Positions 1-9,604 are shown, numbered from the stretch's first letter. The stretch is DNA of 64,000 nt from Prevotella nigrescens (GCF_031191185.1 NZ_CP133465.1:740001-804000), one strand, 5' to 3'. Translations and numbers: made by a program. The notes: generated by a model not told the origin, from the letters alone.

Positions 1-1
1 G

Positions 2-52
2 CCCGATTATCCATCTAAAGACGACTTCTTGTGGAACGAAGATGAATATTAA
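2..52 (+). CDS. C-terminal end of an unidentified protein (partial)
   Basis: An open frame runs in from the left edge and stops at TAA (50-52). It encodes the last 16 residues, PDYPSKDDFLWNEDEY, an acidic and aromatic tail. It is followed by a stem-loop with a T-rich tail, which supports a real gene end. Too little remains to assign a family. Confidence 0.55.
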   Translation, partial: PDYPSKDDFLWNEDEY

Positions 53-75
53 TTAGTAAACAAAAATAATCAGGA

Positions 76-112
76 CAGCTCACCATTATCAAATATATGG
101 TGGGTTGTTTTT
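76..112 (+). terminator. Rho-independent terminator before porP
   Basis: The arms CTCACCAT (79-86) and ATGGTGGG (97-104) pair over eight positions with one G-U wobble, a 10-nt loop and a T-rich tail (105-112). It closes the partial gene at the left edge and separates it from the T9SS operon. Confidence 0.6.
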
Positions 113-188
113 GTCTGTTACGTTTTGTAGTCTTGTTTTTAGACTCATACTATAAATTCTGCAAAGATAGTTTATAGAATATACCTTA

Positions 189-1169
189 ATGGAAAATGCA
201 ATAATACAGAAAAACAATCGTTATACATACGTGTTTAAACGTTTAATATTCATAATAGGGATCTATATTTTCTCCAGTGCAATAGCATTGGCGCAGTACG
301 ATGTAGCTTTCAGTCATTACTGGGAAATGGAACCCTACTACAATCCTGCATCTGTTGGAAAAGAAAATCACCTAAACGTAGTAGGCGCATACGCCTTAGA
401 CTTTGCAGGCTATAAGAATAATCCACGAGTAATGTATGTTGGTGCAAGCATGCCTCTATATTTTATGAAGCAATATCACGGTGTAGGTGTATCGATACTG
501 AACGACAAAATCGGTCTTTTTGCTCACCAGCGTGTTGCAGGACAATATGCTTTTCGCAAAAATATTTTTAAAGGAATGTTATCGGTAGGTGTACAATTAG
601 GATTGCTATTAGAGAAATTCGACGGTTCGAAAATAGATGTGGAAGATGCTACCGACCCAGCTTTTGCACGAACAGAAGTAAATGGGCAGAGTTTGGATAT
701 GGGTTTCGGACTTTATTATATACATAATAATTGGTATGTAGGTGCATCTGTGCAACATCTTAATGCCCCACTTGTTGAATTAGGTGAGAAGAACGAACTG
801 CAAATAGATAGAACCTATTATTTAACGGGCGGATACAATATAAAGTTAAGAAATCCGTTTCTTACTATACCAACTTCCGTTATGGCACGCTACGATGGAA
901 ATGGTTATCGGGCAGATATAACCGCACGATTAGTTTATACAAACGAGAAAAAAGAGCTGTATGGCGGACTCTCTTATAGTCCCGGGAATTCTGTAACAGC
1001 ATACGTAGGAGGGAGCTTCCATGGAATAAACGTTGGTTACAGCTACGAAATGTACACAGGCTCTGCCGATTTCGGCAACGGTAGTCACGAATTAATTGTG
1101 AGCTATCAAACCGATATAAACCTGCAAAAGAAAGGAAGAAATAAACATAAAAGCGTAAGATTTCTATAG
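189..1169 (+). CDS. porP: T9SS outer-membrane protein PorP (PorP/SprF family)
   Basis: This 326-residue protein is first in the porP-K-L-M-N order known from Porphyromonas gingivalis. It has an unusually long N-terminal region of about 17 polar residues, then a hydrophobic signal segment ending near ALAQ, residue 36. The mature start contains the family signature YYNPASVGK, then alternating beta-barrel-like stretches (for example VGVSILNDKIG) to the C-terminus. PorP/SprF proteins are outer-membrane barrels needed for T9SS assembly and, in gliding relatives, for adhesin delivery. The gap to porK is only 9 bp, so the two are co-transcribed. The family call is firm. The exact start is less so, because the first 17 residues precede the signal core. 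Confidence 0.93.
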   Translation: MENAIIQKNNRYTYVFKRLIFIIGIYIFSSAIALAQYDVAFSHYWEMEPYYNPASVGKENHLNVVGAYALDFAGYKNNPRVMYVGASMPLYFMKQYHGVGVSILNDKIGLFAHQRVAGQYAFRKNIFKGMLSVGVQLGLLLEKFDGSKIDVEDATDPAFARTEVNGQSLDMGFGLYYIHNNWYVGASVQHLNAPLVELGEKNELQIDRTYYLTGGYNIKLRNPFLTIPTSVMARYDGNGYRADITARLVYTNEKKELYGGLSYSPGNSVTAYVGGSFHGINVGYSYEMYTGSADFGNGSHELIVSYQTDINLQKKGRNKHKSVRFL

Positions 1170-1178
1170 AAAACAAGA

Positions 1179-2663
1179 ATGAAAATGAAGAAGAACATAT
1201 TAAATCTTTGTCTTGGTATTATTATGCTTGGCACACTTTCTGGCTGCTTTGCCGGGAAATCGGCTTCAGTGCCAGGCAAAGGAGGCGAAGTTACAGGTGT
1301 TGGTAGGGGAAAATCGTTCCGCGAACCTACTCCTTATGGTATGACTTTGGTTAAAAGAGGCTGGCTAAAGATGGGACTTACCGACCAAGACAGTCTTTGG
1401 GGCAAAGCAACACCAGTGAAAGATATATCTGTAGATGGCTTTTGGATGGACGAAACAGAGGTTACAAACTCTAAATATAAACAATTTGTAGAATGGGTAC
1501 GCGATTCTATTCTTCGAACTCGTCTTGCAGACCCTGCATACGGAGGCGATGAAACATATATGATAACTGAAGATAAAAACGGAAATCCTGTAACCCCACA
1601 CCTAAATTGGAATAAACGACTACCACGTAAACCCAATGAAGACGAACAACGGGCTTTTGAGAGTTTATATACTATAAATCCAGCCACAGGTGAAAAAAAT
1701 CTCGATGTAAAACAACTAAATTATCGTTACGAAATATACGATTATACTGCAGCGGCACTTCGTCGCAATCGCTTAAACCCATCAGAACGTAATTTAAATA
1801 CAGATATAGAAGTAGATCCCAACGAAGTTGTTATGATTTCGAAAGATACTGCATATGTAGACGATGAGGGGAAAATACACAGAGAAACTATCAACCGCCC
1901 ATTATCGGGAGCATGGGATTTTCTAAACACATATATTGTAAATGTGTATCCAGATACAACTTGCTGGGTAAACGACTTTAGAAATTCGGATAATGAAACC
2001 TATTTACGCAACTATTTCAGCAATGCGACATACAACGATTATCCGGTTGTTGGCGTTACATGGGAACAAGCAAATGCTTTCTGTGCATGGCGTACGGAAT
2101 ATTTACTGAAGGGCTTAGGGAAAGAAGCCCGTTTTGTTCAACGCTATCGTTTACCCACAGAGGCTGAATGGGAATATGCAGCACGTGGGAAAAATCAAGA
2201 TGAATTTCCATGGGAAAACCAAGATGTAAAGAATGGTAATGGCTGTTTCTATGCAAATTTCAAACCAGATAGAGGCAACTATACAAAAGATGGAAACCTG
2301 ATTACCAGTAGGGTGGGAATTTATAGTGCGAATTCAAATGGATTATACGATATGGCAGGTAATGTGGCAGAATGGACTGGTACAGTTTATACTGAAGCCG
2401 GAGTAAAGGCTATGAACGACCTAAATCCACAATTGGAATACAAGGCAGCAAAAGAAGATCCATATAGATTAAAGAAAAAAAGTGTGCGTGGTGGTAGTTG
2501 GAAAGACCCAGAAAGTTATATCCGCAGTGCATGGCGTACGTGGGAATATCAAAATCAGCCACGTAGTTACATCGGTTTCCGTTGTGTACGTAGCTTGGCA
2601 AGTTCTTCAAGCACAGCTGCAAAAGAGGCGAAGAAAAGTACAAAGAAAAGAAAAACAAAATAA
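1179..2663 (+). CDS. porK: T9SS outer-membrane lipoprotein PorK/GldK
   Basis: This 494-residue protein has a lipoprotein signal, with the lipobox LSGC placing the acylated Cys near residue 23. The rest is a formylglycine-generating-enzyme/SUMF1-like fold: DGFWMDETEVTNSKY, RLPTEAEWEYAARG, GLYDMAGNVAEW, VRGGSWKDPESY and IGFRCVRS occur in the family order. GldK/PorK keeps this fold as a structural part, forming periplasmic rings with PorN under the outer membrane. A Lys/Arg-rich tail ends the protein. It sits between porP and porL with very short gaps (9 and 8 bp). Name and role are firm from sequence and context. Confidence 0.95.
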   Translation: MKMKKNILNLCLGIIMLGTLSGCFAGKSASVPGKGGEVTGVGRGKSFREPTPYGMTLVKRGWLKMGLTDQDSLWGKATPVKDISVDGFWMDETEVTNSKYKQFVEWVRDSILRTRLADPAYGGDETYMITEDKNGNPVTPHLNWNKRLPRKPNEDEQRAFESLYTINPATGEKNLDVKQLNYRYEIYDYTAAALRRNRLNPSERNLNTDIEVDPNEVVMISKDTAYVDDEGKIHRETINRPLSGAWDFLNTYIVNVYPDTTCWVNDFRNSDNETYLRNYFSNATYNDYPVVGVTWEQANAFCAWRTEYLLKGLGKEARFVQRYRLPTEAEWEYAARGKNQDEFPWENQDVKNGNGCFYANFKPDRGNYTKDGNLITSRVGIYSANSNGLYDMAGNVAEWTGTVYTEAGVKAMNDLNPQLEYKAAKEDPYRLKKKSVRGGSWKDPESYIRSAWRTWEYQNQPRSYIGFRCVRSLASSSSTAAKEAKKSTKKRKTK

Positions 2664-2671
2664 AAAATACA

Positions 2672-3472
2672 ATGACACAGTATAGCAAATACAATATTAT
2701 ATATCGTCTGCAAAAGTGGATTGATACAGTTGCAGGACAAACATTCCTAAACTACGGTTATAGCTGGGGAGCATCAATAGTCATTTTAGGTGCATTGTTT
2801 AAACTAACCCACCTTCCTGGAGCAAATATCTGGTTGTTTTTAGGTATGGGGACCGAAGTTATAGTGTTTTTCTTATCGGCTTTTGACCGTCCTTTCGACA
2901 AAACTGACGATGGAAAAGAAATACCTGTTCATTTTGAAGAGGACGAGGAAGATGGAGAAAGTGTTGAGACAAAAGCACAAGAAGCAGTATCTACAATGCA
3001 CCAACCTATATCTTCTGTTAATTCTGTTGTAGAAGATATTGCTCGCCAGACAATTCCATCGGCGGATAAAATTGCAGCTGCAGTAGTTAATCAGCAAAGT
3101 CAAATTATAGCGAATGCAGAACAACAGACACCTGAGATGGTTGAGGCACAAACCAATTATGTTGATGCATTAAAGAGTTTGACCGAAATGTTAGGAAGAG
3201 TAAACGACCAAAGCCAACGTCTTACTCGCGATAGTGAAGAAATGGAAAATCTGAATAGAACCCTTACGGGCATTACTAAAGTTTACGAAATGCAATTGAA
3301 AGGCGCGAGCCAGCAGATTGGAACAATCGACCAGATTAACGACCAAACTCGGAAGATGGCACAACAAATTGAGCAACTTAACAAAGTATATGCACGAATG
3401 ATAGAGGCAATGACCGTGAATATGCGTGTTGCATCGCCTAATGTTTCATCGCAATCTGTACCAGAAGAATGA
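2672..3472 (+). CDS. porL: T9SS inner-membrane motor protein PorL/GldL
   Basis: This 266-residue protein has two hydrophobic helices at about residues 33-50 and 54-71, around GASIVILGALFKLTHLPG and WLFLGMGTEVIVFFLSAF. A long acidic, Gln-rich cytoplasmic part follows that is predicted to be coiled coil. GldL forms the pentameric stator-like part of the GldLM motor, which uses the proton gradient to power T9SS. The membrane glutamate expected in this family is visible in GTEVIVFF. Start ATG at 2672 lies 8 bp after the porK stop. The 111 bp before porM hold no gene. Confidence 0.95.
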   Translation: MTQYSKYNIIYRLQKWIDTVAGQTFLNYGYSWGASIVILGALFKLTHLPGANIWLFLGMGTEVIVFFLSAFDRPFDKTDDGKEIPVHFEEDEEDGESVETKAQEAVSTMHQPISSVNSVVEDIARQTIPSADKIAAAVVNQQSQIIANAEQQTPEMVEAQTNYVDALKSLTEMLGRVNDQSQRLTRDSEEMENLNRTLTGITKVYEMQLKGASQQIGTIDQINDQTRKMAQQIEQLNKVYARMIEAMTVNMRVASPNVSSQSVPEE

Positions 3473-3583
3473 AATTTAAAGTACGTCCAGATGTCTAAAT
3501 CGTAAAATCTGTTTATGTCATCATAGCAAATAAGGTATGTAGATGCAGCAGACAAGCAGACATATTAATAGAAAGATATTTAT

Positions 3584-5173
3584 ATGGCAATTATAAAAAG
3601 AAAAGTTTCCCCACGCCAAAAGATGATTAACTTAATGTACGTCGTACTTATGGCAATGCTTGCATTGAATATTTCAACGGAAGTTTTAAATGGCTTTTCT
3701 ATTGTTGAGGAAAGTTTAAATCGTACTACGGGAAACTCTTCTATGGAAAACAAGGCTATCTTTGATGAACTTGAGCAGATGATGCAAAAGAACCCGGAAA
3801 AGGTGAAAGCTTGGTTTGCAATGGCTTCAACCGTACGGAATATGAGTGATTCGTTGTTTAATTACGCCCAACAATTAAAGATAGACATTGTAAAAGAAGC
3901 TGATGGAAAAGATGGCGACCCACTGAACATTAAAAATAAAGAAAACCTTGAGGCCGCAGGAATTGTTATGTTGGCACCAGGAACAGGACAAGGACACAAA
4001 CTTTTTGATGCTATAAATAGTTATCGAGAACGAATACTTCGCTTTGTTACCGACCCTTTACAGAAAAAAATTATAGCAAGCAATCTTTCTACAGTTGTTC
4101 CACACCATTCTTTAAATAAGAATTGGGAAGAATATATGTTCGAAAACATGCCAACATCGGCTGCTGTTACACTGCTTTCAAAGTTGCAAAGCGATATTCG
4201 TTATGCCGAAGGCGAAGTTCTACACACACTTGTTGCCAATGTTGGATTAAAAGATTTACGTGTTAATAAACTACAGGCCTTTGTTGTACCAAGTCAAACA
4301 CGACTTTATCCAGGAGAAACACTCACGGCGCAAATGTTAATGGCTGCAATTGACTCTACTCAACAGCCACAAGTTTATGTAAACGGACAACTTGTTCATG
4401 GCAATAAAATTACACTTAAAGCAGGTGCACCAGGCAAACATACCATTAGTGGTTATATGTTAATAAAAGATCTTGCAGGAAACGTAATACGCCGGAATTT
4501 CGCACAAGACTATTGGGTAACTGGTGGACCAAAACCAGAAAGTTATATTAGTCCTGACGGAATGCAAAAGACACCAGCCTTTGAAGGTATGGCTACAATA
4601 GCTGCCGATTTAATGAACGTGCTCTATGCTGGTTTCGACAATCCGATAACCATCAGCATTCCAAATACAGGTCAGAACGAAATTCAGGCTTCTATGTCGG
4701 GTGGTTCGTTAGTTTCTCGTGGTGGAGGTAGGTTTGTTGCACGTCCGACATCGGTTGGTAACCCTGTAACTATATCCGTTTCTGCGAAAGGAAGAAAAAT
4801 TGGCGAATATAAATTCCGTGTGCGCAGGTTGCCAGATCCTGCACCTTATATTGCAATGGGAGGAGACCGCTTTAAGAGTGGCAGTTTATCTAAGGCAGCT
4901 TTAATGTCGGCTTCTGGAATACATGCTGCAATTGACGACGGTCTGCTCGATATCCCATTTACAGTTACAAGTTTCCGCACTGTTTTCTTCGACAATATGG
5001 GTAATGCTGTTCCGTTGGCAAGCAATGGTTCGCAATTCTCCACACAACAAAAAGAACAGTTCCGCCATCTCAGCCGTAACAAGCGTTTCTATATAACAAA
5101 TGTTATTGTACATGGTCCTGATGGAACCACCCGCACGCTTAACGGACGTAATATGGAAGTAATAGTGCAGTAA
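3584..5173 (+). CDS. porM: T9SS motor/shaft protein PorM/GldM
   Basis: This 529-residue protein starts MAIIKRKVSPRQKMINLMY, the GldM signature, and runs straight into a single transmembrane helix (about residues 16-33). The rest is periplasmic: a helical region followed by the beta-rich C-terminal domains of GldM (for example YWVTGGPKPESYISPDG). In the known complex a GldM dimer passes through a GldL ring and spans the periplasm towards PorK/PorN. Length and ending match the family. It is the fourth gene of the T9SS operon and is followed after 74 bp by porN. Confidence 0.95.
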   Translation: MAIIKRKVSPRQKMINLMYVVLMAMLALNISTEVLNGFSIVEESLNRTTGNSSMENKAIFDELEQMMQKNPEKVKAWFAMASTVRNMSDSLFNYAQQLKIDIVKEADGKDGDPLNIKNKENLEAAGIVMLAPGTGQGHKLFDAINSYRERILRFVTDPLQKKIIASNLSTVVPHHSLNKNWEEYMFENMPTSAAVTLLSKLQSDIRYAEGEVLHTLVANVGLKDLRVNKLQAFVVPSQTRLYPGETLTAQMLMAAIDSTQQPQVYVNGQLVHGNKITLKAGAPGKHTISGYMLIKDLAGNVIRRNFAQDYWVTGGPKPESYISPDGMQKTPAFEGMATIAADLMNVLYAGFDNPITISIPNTGQNEIQASMSGGSLVSRGGGRFVARPTSVGNPVTISVSAKGRKIGEYKFRVRRLPDPAPYIAMGGDRFKSGSLSKAALMSASGIHAAIDDGLLDIPFTVTSFRTVFFDNMGNAVPLASNGSQFSTQQKEQFRHLSRNKRFYITNVIVHGPDGTTRTLNGRNMEVIVQ

Positions 5174-5247
5174 AAATAAAACGAGATTAATTATTAGTAC
5201 AGCTCGGGCAGTAACCGCAGTCTGAACAATTATTAAAGATACAGAAA

Positions 5248-6294
5248 ATGAAACGAATAATCTTGATAGTATGTGTTGCCACAGTTGCAATAAGTGCCTT
5301 TGCACAGCCTGCGCGTCGTAGAATACAACAGCAGGGCAGCCGTTCAAATGCGAATACCATTACAACGCGTGCGCAGATTTCATTCCCAACTTCCGCTCCA
5401 ATGGAAGAAGATGTTGTCTGGCGTCGCGATATTTATCGCGAACTTAACCTTATGGAAGATGCCAATGCAGGGTTATATTATCCGACAGAACCCATTGGCT
5501 CGCAGATGAATTTATTTTGTTACATCTTCAAATTAATGATGATGGGACCTCGCAATGGTGGAATTAGTGCTTACGAATACCGAATGGATGGTAATGAAGT
5601 GTTTACAGATTCGGCACGCATAAAACCATTGCAGTTCTTAGACAATTATCATATTTATTACGAACGCACAGATCGTGGTATTCGTCTCGACAATAGTGAT
5701 ATTCCATCGGCTGAGGTGAAAGGTTATTACCTAAAAGAAAGTGCTTATTACGACCAAGGAACATCTACTTTCCATCGTAAAGTTATTGCACTTTGCCCAA
5801 TAATGTATCGTGCCGACGATTTTGGCGATGGTGAAGTCAAGTACCCGCTTTTTTGGGTGAAATACGACGATTTGGCTCCTTTTCTCTCAAAGCAGACTAT
5901 TATGACGAGCAATCTGAACAATGCTGCTACAATGAGCGTGGAAGATTACTTCACAATGAATTGCTATAAAGGAAAGATTTACAAAACTACAAATATGCTC
6001 GGTAGAACGCTTGCACAATATTGCACAACAGACTCTGCCATGACGAAAGAGCAAAAGAAGATAGAGAGCGAATTAAAAGAGTTCGAAGAGAATATCTTTG
6101 GCAATACACAGAAACGCGACAGCTTGGACAGCATTTCTGCAGCGAAAGGTAACACAAAAACTGTAAAAGCTCGTTCCCGCCGTACTCGTCGTAGTGCAGA
6201 AACTATTGTAACTCGTTCTTCTCGCCGTTCAAATTCTTCTGGAGGAACATCTAATGGCGCCGCCCGTGTTAGTGTGCGTCGTCAACGACATTAA
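5248..6294 (+). CDS. porN: T9SS periplasmic protein PorN/GldN with basic tail
   Basis: This 348-residue exported protein has a signal peptide ending near AFAQ. The core has the GldN features VVWRRDIYRELNLMEDANAG and LFCYIFKLMMMG, and YPLFWVKYDDLAPFL. GldN/PorN binds PorK in the periplasmic ring. The last ~50 residues (about 300-348) are low-complexity and strongly basic, rich in Arg and Ser (SRRTRRS, TRSSRRSNSS, SVRRQRH). This lies outside the conserved core and could contact the cell wall or nucleic acid, but that is a guess. A strong terminator follows, so this is the last gene of the T9SS operon. Confidence 0.93.
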   Translation: MKRIILIVCVATVAISAFAQPARRRIQQQGSRSNANTITTRAQISFPTSAPMEEDVVWRRDIYRELNLMEDANAGLYYPTEPIGSQMNLFCYIFKLMMMGPRNGGISAYEYRMDGNEVFTDSARIKPLQFLDNYHIYYERTDRGIRLDNSDIPSAEVKGYYLKESAYYDQGTSTFHRKVIALCPIMYRADDFGDGEVKYPLFWVKYDDLAPFLSKQTIMTSNLNNAATMSVEDYFTMNCYKGKIYKTTNMLGRTLAQYCTTDSAMTKEQKKIESELKEFEENIFGNTQKRDSLDSISAAKGNTKTVKARSRRTRRSAETIVTRSSRRSNSSGGTSNGAARVSVRRQRH

Positions 6295-6332
6295 GTAAAA
6301 TGAATTTAATTATATTGAATTAATAGTTTCAG

Positions 6333-6376
6333 AGTCTTTGTAGTTTCTGCTATCCGAAACTACTCAGGCTTTTTTA
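6333..6376 (+). terminator. Terminator of the T9SS operon
   Basis: The perfect 8-bp stem GTAGTTTC (6340-6347) / GAAACTAC (6356-6363) is partly extended outward and followed by a T6 run. It ends the porP-porN transcript just before the next gene. Confidence 0.75.
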
Positions 6377-6387
6377 TATTTAAGATT

Positions 6388-7023
6388 ATGAAAAAAGCAA
6401 TCTCTTTGGCAATCCTTTCTATTGGATTGCTCATTTCAACATCGGCAAGTGCACAAGATGTTAAGTTTGGTATTAAAGGCGGTTTGAATGTAACTGATAT
6501 GCGTCTTAGTACAGACCTCTTCAGCGAAACAAACCGTATGGGTGGATTTATAGGTCCTACTGTAAAATTTACTCTTCCTATTGTTGGCTTAGGAGTTGAT
6601 GTTTCGGCGCTTTACGATTTCCGTGAGGCAAAGTTAAAAGACCCCTCAAAACAAGAAAAGGCAGTAAAACAACAGCAAATAGCAATTCCAGTAAACTTCC
6701 GTTATTCTATAGGTTTAGGCTCTATGGCCAATGCTTTTCTTTTTGCTGGTCCACAATGGGGAATAAATATAGGTGAAAAAGATTTTAGGTGGACGAAAGG
6801 AAGTAGCTATTCCTTAAAAAATAGCAACTTTAGTGTAAATGCTGGTCTTGGAATTACGTTAATGAACCATTTGCAAATTAGTGCAAACTATAATATAGCA
6901 ATGGGAAAGACTGCTGATGTAAAGGTACTTGAAACGGTAGAAAATGCGGCAGGACAATTAATTGGTGTAAAGTCGAAAAGTAGAAATAACTCTTGGCAAA
7001 TAGCCGTAGCTTATTTCTTTTAG
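6388..7023 (+). CDS. Small outer-membrane beta-barrel protein (PorT-like/porin family)
   Basis: This 211-residue protein has a clear signal peptide (cleavage near ASAQ, residue 22). The mature part is typical of the Bacteroidetes outer-membrane beta-barrel family: FGIKGGLNVTDMR near the start, alternating beta strands (GVDVSALYDF, FSVNAGLGITLMNHLQ), and an aromatic C-terminal strand ending WQIAVAYFF. The family is large and most members have no known function. It starts only 12 bp after the T9SS terminator, so its promoter must overlap the porN 3' region or depend on readthrough. I cannot say whether it belongs to the T9SS. Confidence 0.85.
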   Translation: MKKAISLAILSIGLLISTSASAQDVKFGIKGGLNVTDMRLSTDLFSETNRMGGFIGPTVKFTLPIVGLGVDVSALYDFREAKLKDPSKQEKAVKQQQIAIPVNFRYSIGLGSMANAFLFAGPQWGINIGEKDFRWTKGSSYSLKNSNFSVNAGLGITLMNHLQISANYNIAMGKTADVKVLETVENAAGQLIGVKSKSRNNSWQIAVAYFF

Positions 7024-7518
7024 GCGTTCGGTTTCAGTGTAATAAAAAATAATCTGGTGAGCACAACAAGTAGGCATATCTTTTTTTAATGCACAAGCCC
7101 CGACTTTCTCACCCTATCGCTTTGCTATGTTCTAAAGTTTTTCGGTTATGGAAGTCTGTACAGATTTTGTTTGCTTATCGGGCAGATTGCCTGTCATTCT
7201 TTCAAAAAATGGTAGGAAAAGCATTGTTATGAATATAAAATAATGTGAGTCCGGCGAATTGTCAATACACGAACTCATCGTTCTTCAAGCATCAGAATAC
7301 CGATATTTACGGTATCAGGGGACAGCTGTGTTTATTTGTCCCGTAACGGCATTCGTCGTAACCCCGTTGCGACAACTGTCGTAACTCCGTTACGATTTTA
7401 GGGCTTATTCAGAAGAGGATTGTGCCGGTCTCAAATCACCTTGATACCATCGAATAAACATTAAAATAATAGATTAGTGGTCTAATGATCAGTCCAGGAT
7501 TAATTTACTGTTGATTTA
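7024..7518 (+). other. Intergenic region with repeat remnants, no gene
   Basis: No credible reading frame is present. Around 7240-7262 there is a short stretch, with TGTGAGTCCGGCGAATTG, that resembles one end of the ~110-bp dispersed repeat at 9743 and 22329. At 7322-7418 lies a degenerate copy of the 23-bp tandem repeat that is longer at 36715. Confidence 0.55.
7322..7418 (+). repeat. Short copy of the 23-bp repeat family
   Basis: One full 23-bp unit (7357-7379) beginning CGTAACCCCGTTGCGAC is flanked by partial units at 7342 and 7380 (CGTAACTCCGTTACG). The boundaries CAGCTGTGTTTA (7322-7333) and TTCAGAAGAGG (7408-7418) are identical to those of the longer copy at 36715-36904. Sharing both boundaries shows that the two loci are copies of one element with a different number of units. 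Confidence 0.8.
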
Positions 7519-7550
7519 TTTGCCGTTTTAGCAATTTTCTTATAACTTTG
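7519..7550 (+). promoter_or_regulatory. Bacteroidetes sigma promoter of the HhH protein gene
   Basis: TTTG at 7519-7522 and TAACTTTG at 7543-7550 are separated by 20 nt. This is a full match to the Bacteroidetes housekeeping promoter (-33 TTTG, -7 TAnnTTTG). The expected start near 7557 leaves a leader of about 55 nt before the ATG at 7613. Confidence 0.8.
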
Positions 7551-7612
7551 TGCTGCAATGTTCATCTGTGGTTGATGGATAAATGTACCAAACAACCTTT
7601 TAACTTTATAAT

Positions 7613-9604
7613 ATGAGAAACTGTATATTGGTGCTTATCTTTACCTTGTCTTGTTTTGCAGTGAATGCACAAGAACAACACGAGTGGCAACAACTTTACG
7701 ACGAATTGATGACAGAAGAAGAACAGGAAGAACTAATGAATGAGGAAAATTACGTCCTGTTATGCAGCTTAAGTACTCAACCAATTGATTTGAACAAGGC
7801 TACTCGCGAAGATTTGGAACAATTGCCATTTCTTACTGCCAAGCAGGTGGAAGACATCTTGGCTTACATTTACCAATATCATGGTATGCGTTCGAAAGGA
7901 GAACTATTAATGATTGAGTCTCTCGATGCCACAAGGTGCAGATTGTTAAGCTATTTTGTAACGATAGGAACCGATGAGACGCTACACTTTCCCAAACCTT
8001 CTACCATTTTGAAACGTGGAAAGCACAATATTGTTTTTACGGCGAAAGTTCCTTTCTACGAACGCAAGGGCGATAAAAATGGATATTTAGGCTACCCTTA
8101 CGCACATTCGGTGCGCTATAAATTCTCGTATTCCGATTATCTTCAGGCTGGTTTCGTTGGTGCACAAGATAGCGGCGAACCTTTTTTTGCAGACCAGAAT
8201 ACAATAGGGTACGATTATTATAGTTTTTATGCTGCCGTGCGCAAATTGGGCTGCATAAAAACGGCAGTCTTAGGACGATATAAAGTAAGGTTCGGACAAG
8301 GGCTTGTTATAAACAACGACTTTAGTTTCGGGAAAACTATGTTTCTTCTTTCGCAAGGACGTTCTTTTACAAATATCCGTCCACATTCTTCGCGAGCCCA
8401 AGCTGATTTCTTGCAAGGCGGAGCCGTCATGTTGACCTTGACTCGCAATATACTGCTAACGGCTTTTACATCTTATCGTAAGAACGATGCCACATTGAAC
8501 GATGATGGAACTGTTCGGACACTGCTAAAATCGGGGTATCATAGAACACCTGCCGAAATGGAAAGGAAAAACAATATTTCGGAAACAGCGTTTGGAGGAA
8601 ACCTACAATGGAACAACAATGGCTTTCATGTTGGGCTCACGGCACTGTATTCGCAATTCAACCGTCCGTTAAAACCAGATGTTGCACAAAAATATCGCGC
8701 TGATAATCCACAAGGCTACGGTTTCCTGAACATAGGTGCCAGCTATGGCTATATAAATTCGCGATGGAATATAAATGGCGAAACGGCAATAAGTGGAAAT
8801 GGATCTTTTGCCACTTTAAATACGGTATCGTTCCAACCTTCACGGCAAGTTTCTTTTACTGCCATTCAACGATATTATGGTGCTAAATATTGGGCACTTC
8901 ATGCCAATGCTTTTAGCGAAGGAGGACAAATGCGTAACGAGACTGGTTTCTTGCTGGGTGTAAATTGGACGATAAACAGGTTTCTTTCGGTGAATGCCCA
9001 TTCTGACTATACTCACTTTCCGAAACCTCGCTATTTAGCTTCAGTGGCAAGTTGCTCTTTCGACAACTTCCTTTCGGCAATTTATACACGCAGGAATATT
9101 TCGTTTTTAATGCGCTATCGTTTTAAAATTCGCCAGAAAGATAATGCCGATCACAGCAGGCTGATGAACGAATATGCGCATCGGGCACGCCTTGCATTTA
9201 GTTTCTCGCAACTAAAATGGAACAGTAAAACACAGTTAGACCTTGCCTTTAATAGATATAAGACCAATAGCACAGGCTACATGCTGAGTGAATTTGTTTC
9301 GTGGCAACCGCTTTCGTGGTTAAAAATGTCAACCAATATTGGCTATTTCCATACTTCCGACTTTGCTTCACGCCTATATATACACGAACGCAGTTTGCCT
9401 TACAGCTTTAGTTTCCATGCCTTTTATGGAAAAGGGTTGAGAGGTTCCATTTTTGTTCGTACAAATCTGAATAAAAATCTGTCTACAATATTTAAGATAG
9501 GCAGTACCCATTATTTCGAGCGCAAACGGATTTCATCAGGATTACAGCAAACAGACAGTTGTACCCTATCCGAGATGGAAATTCAATTGCAATGGATAAT
9601 TTAG
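7613..9604 (+). CDS. Exported helix-hairpin-helix protein with barrel-like C-terminus
   Basis: This 663-residue protein has a signal peptide (cleavage near VNAQ, residue 20) and a Glu-rich helical stretch. Residues 58-108 are a helix-hairpin-helix of ComEA type: IDLNKATREDLEQLPFLT followed by a second hairpin-like repeat through SKGELLMIESL. The remaining ~550 residues are rich in aromatic, alternating strands (YSDYLQAGFVGAQDSG, LLTAFTSYRK) and end in a typical outer-membrane strand (SEMEIQLQWII). Similar HhH-plus-barrel proteins are conserved in Bacteroidales. The HhH part suggests DNA or nucleoprotein binding at the cell surface or periplasm, perhaps in DNA uptake, but no function is established here. 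It has its own strong promoter and no operon partner. Confidence 0.8.
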   Translation: MRNCILVLIFTLSCFAVNAQEQHEWQQLYDELMTEEEQEELMNEENYVLLCSLSTQPIDLNKATREDLEQLPFLTAKQVEDILAYIYQYHGMRSKGELLMIESLDATRCRLLSYFVTIGTDETLHFPKPSTILKRGKHNIVFTAKVPFYERKGDKNGYLGYPYAHSVRYKFSYSDYLQAGFVGAQDSGEPFFADQNTIGYDYYSFYAAVRKLGCIKTAVLGRYKVRFGQGLVINNDFSFGKTMFLLSQGRSFTNIRPHSSRAQADFLQGGAVMLTLTRNILLTAFTSYRKNDATLNDDGTVRTLLKSGYHRTPAEMERKNNISETAFGGNLQWNNNGFHVGLTALYSQFNRPLKPDVAQKYRADNPQGYGFLNIGASYGYINSRWNINGETAISGNGSFATLNTVSFQPSRQVSFTAIQRYYGAKYWALHANAFSEGGQMRNETGFLLGVNWTINRFLSVNAHSDYTHFPKPRYLASVASCSFDNFLSAIYTRRNISFLMRYRFKIRQKDNADHSRLMNEYAHRARLAFSFSQLKWNSKTQLDLAFNRYKTNSTGYMLSEFVSWQPLSWLKMSTNIGYFHTSDFASRLYIHERSLPYSFSFHAFYGKGLRGSIFVRTNLNKNLSTIFKIGSTHYFERKRISSGLQQTDSCTLSEMEIQLQWII

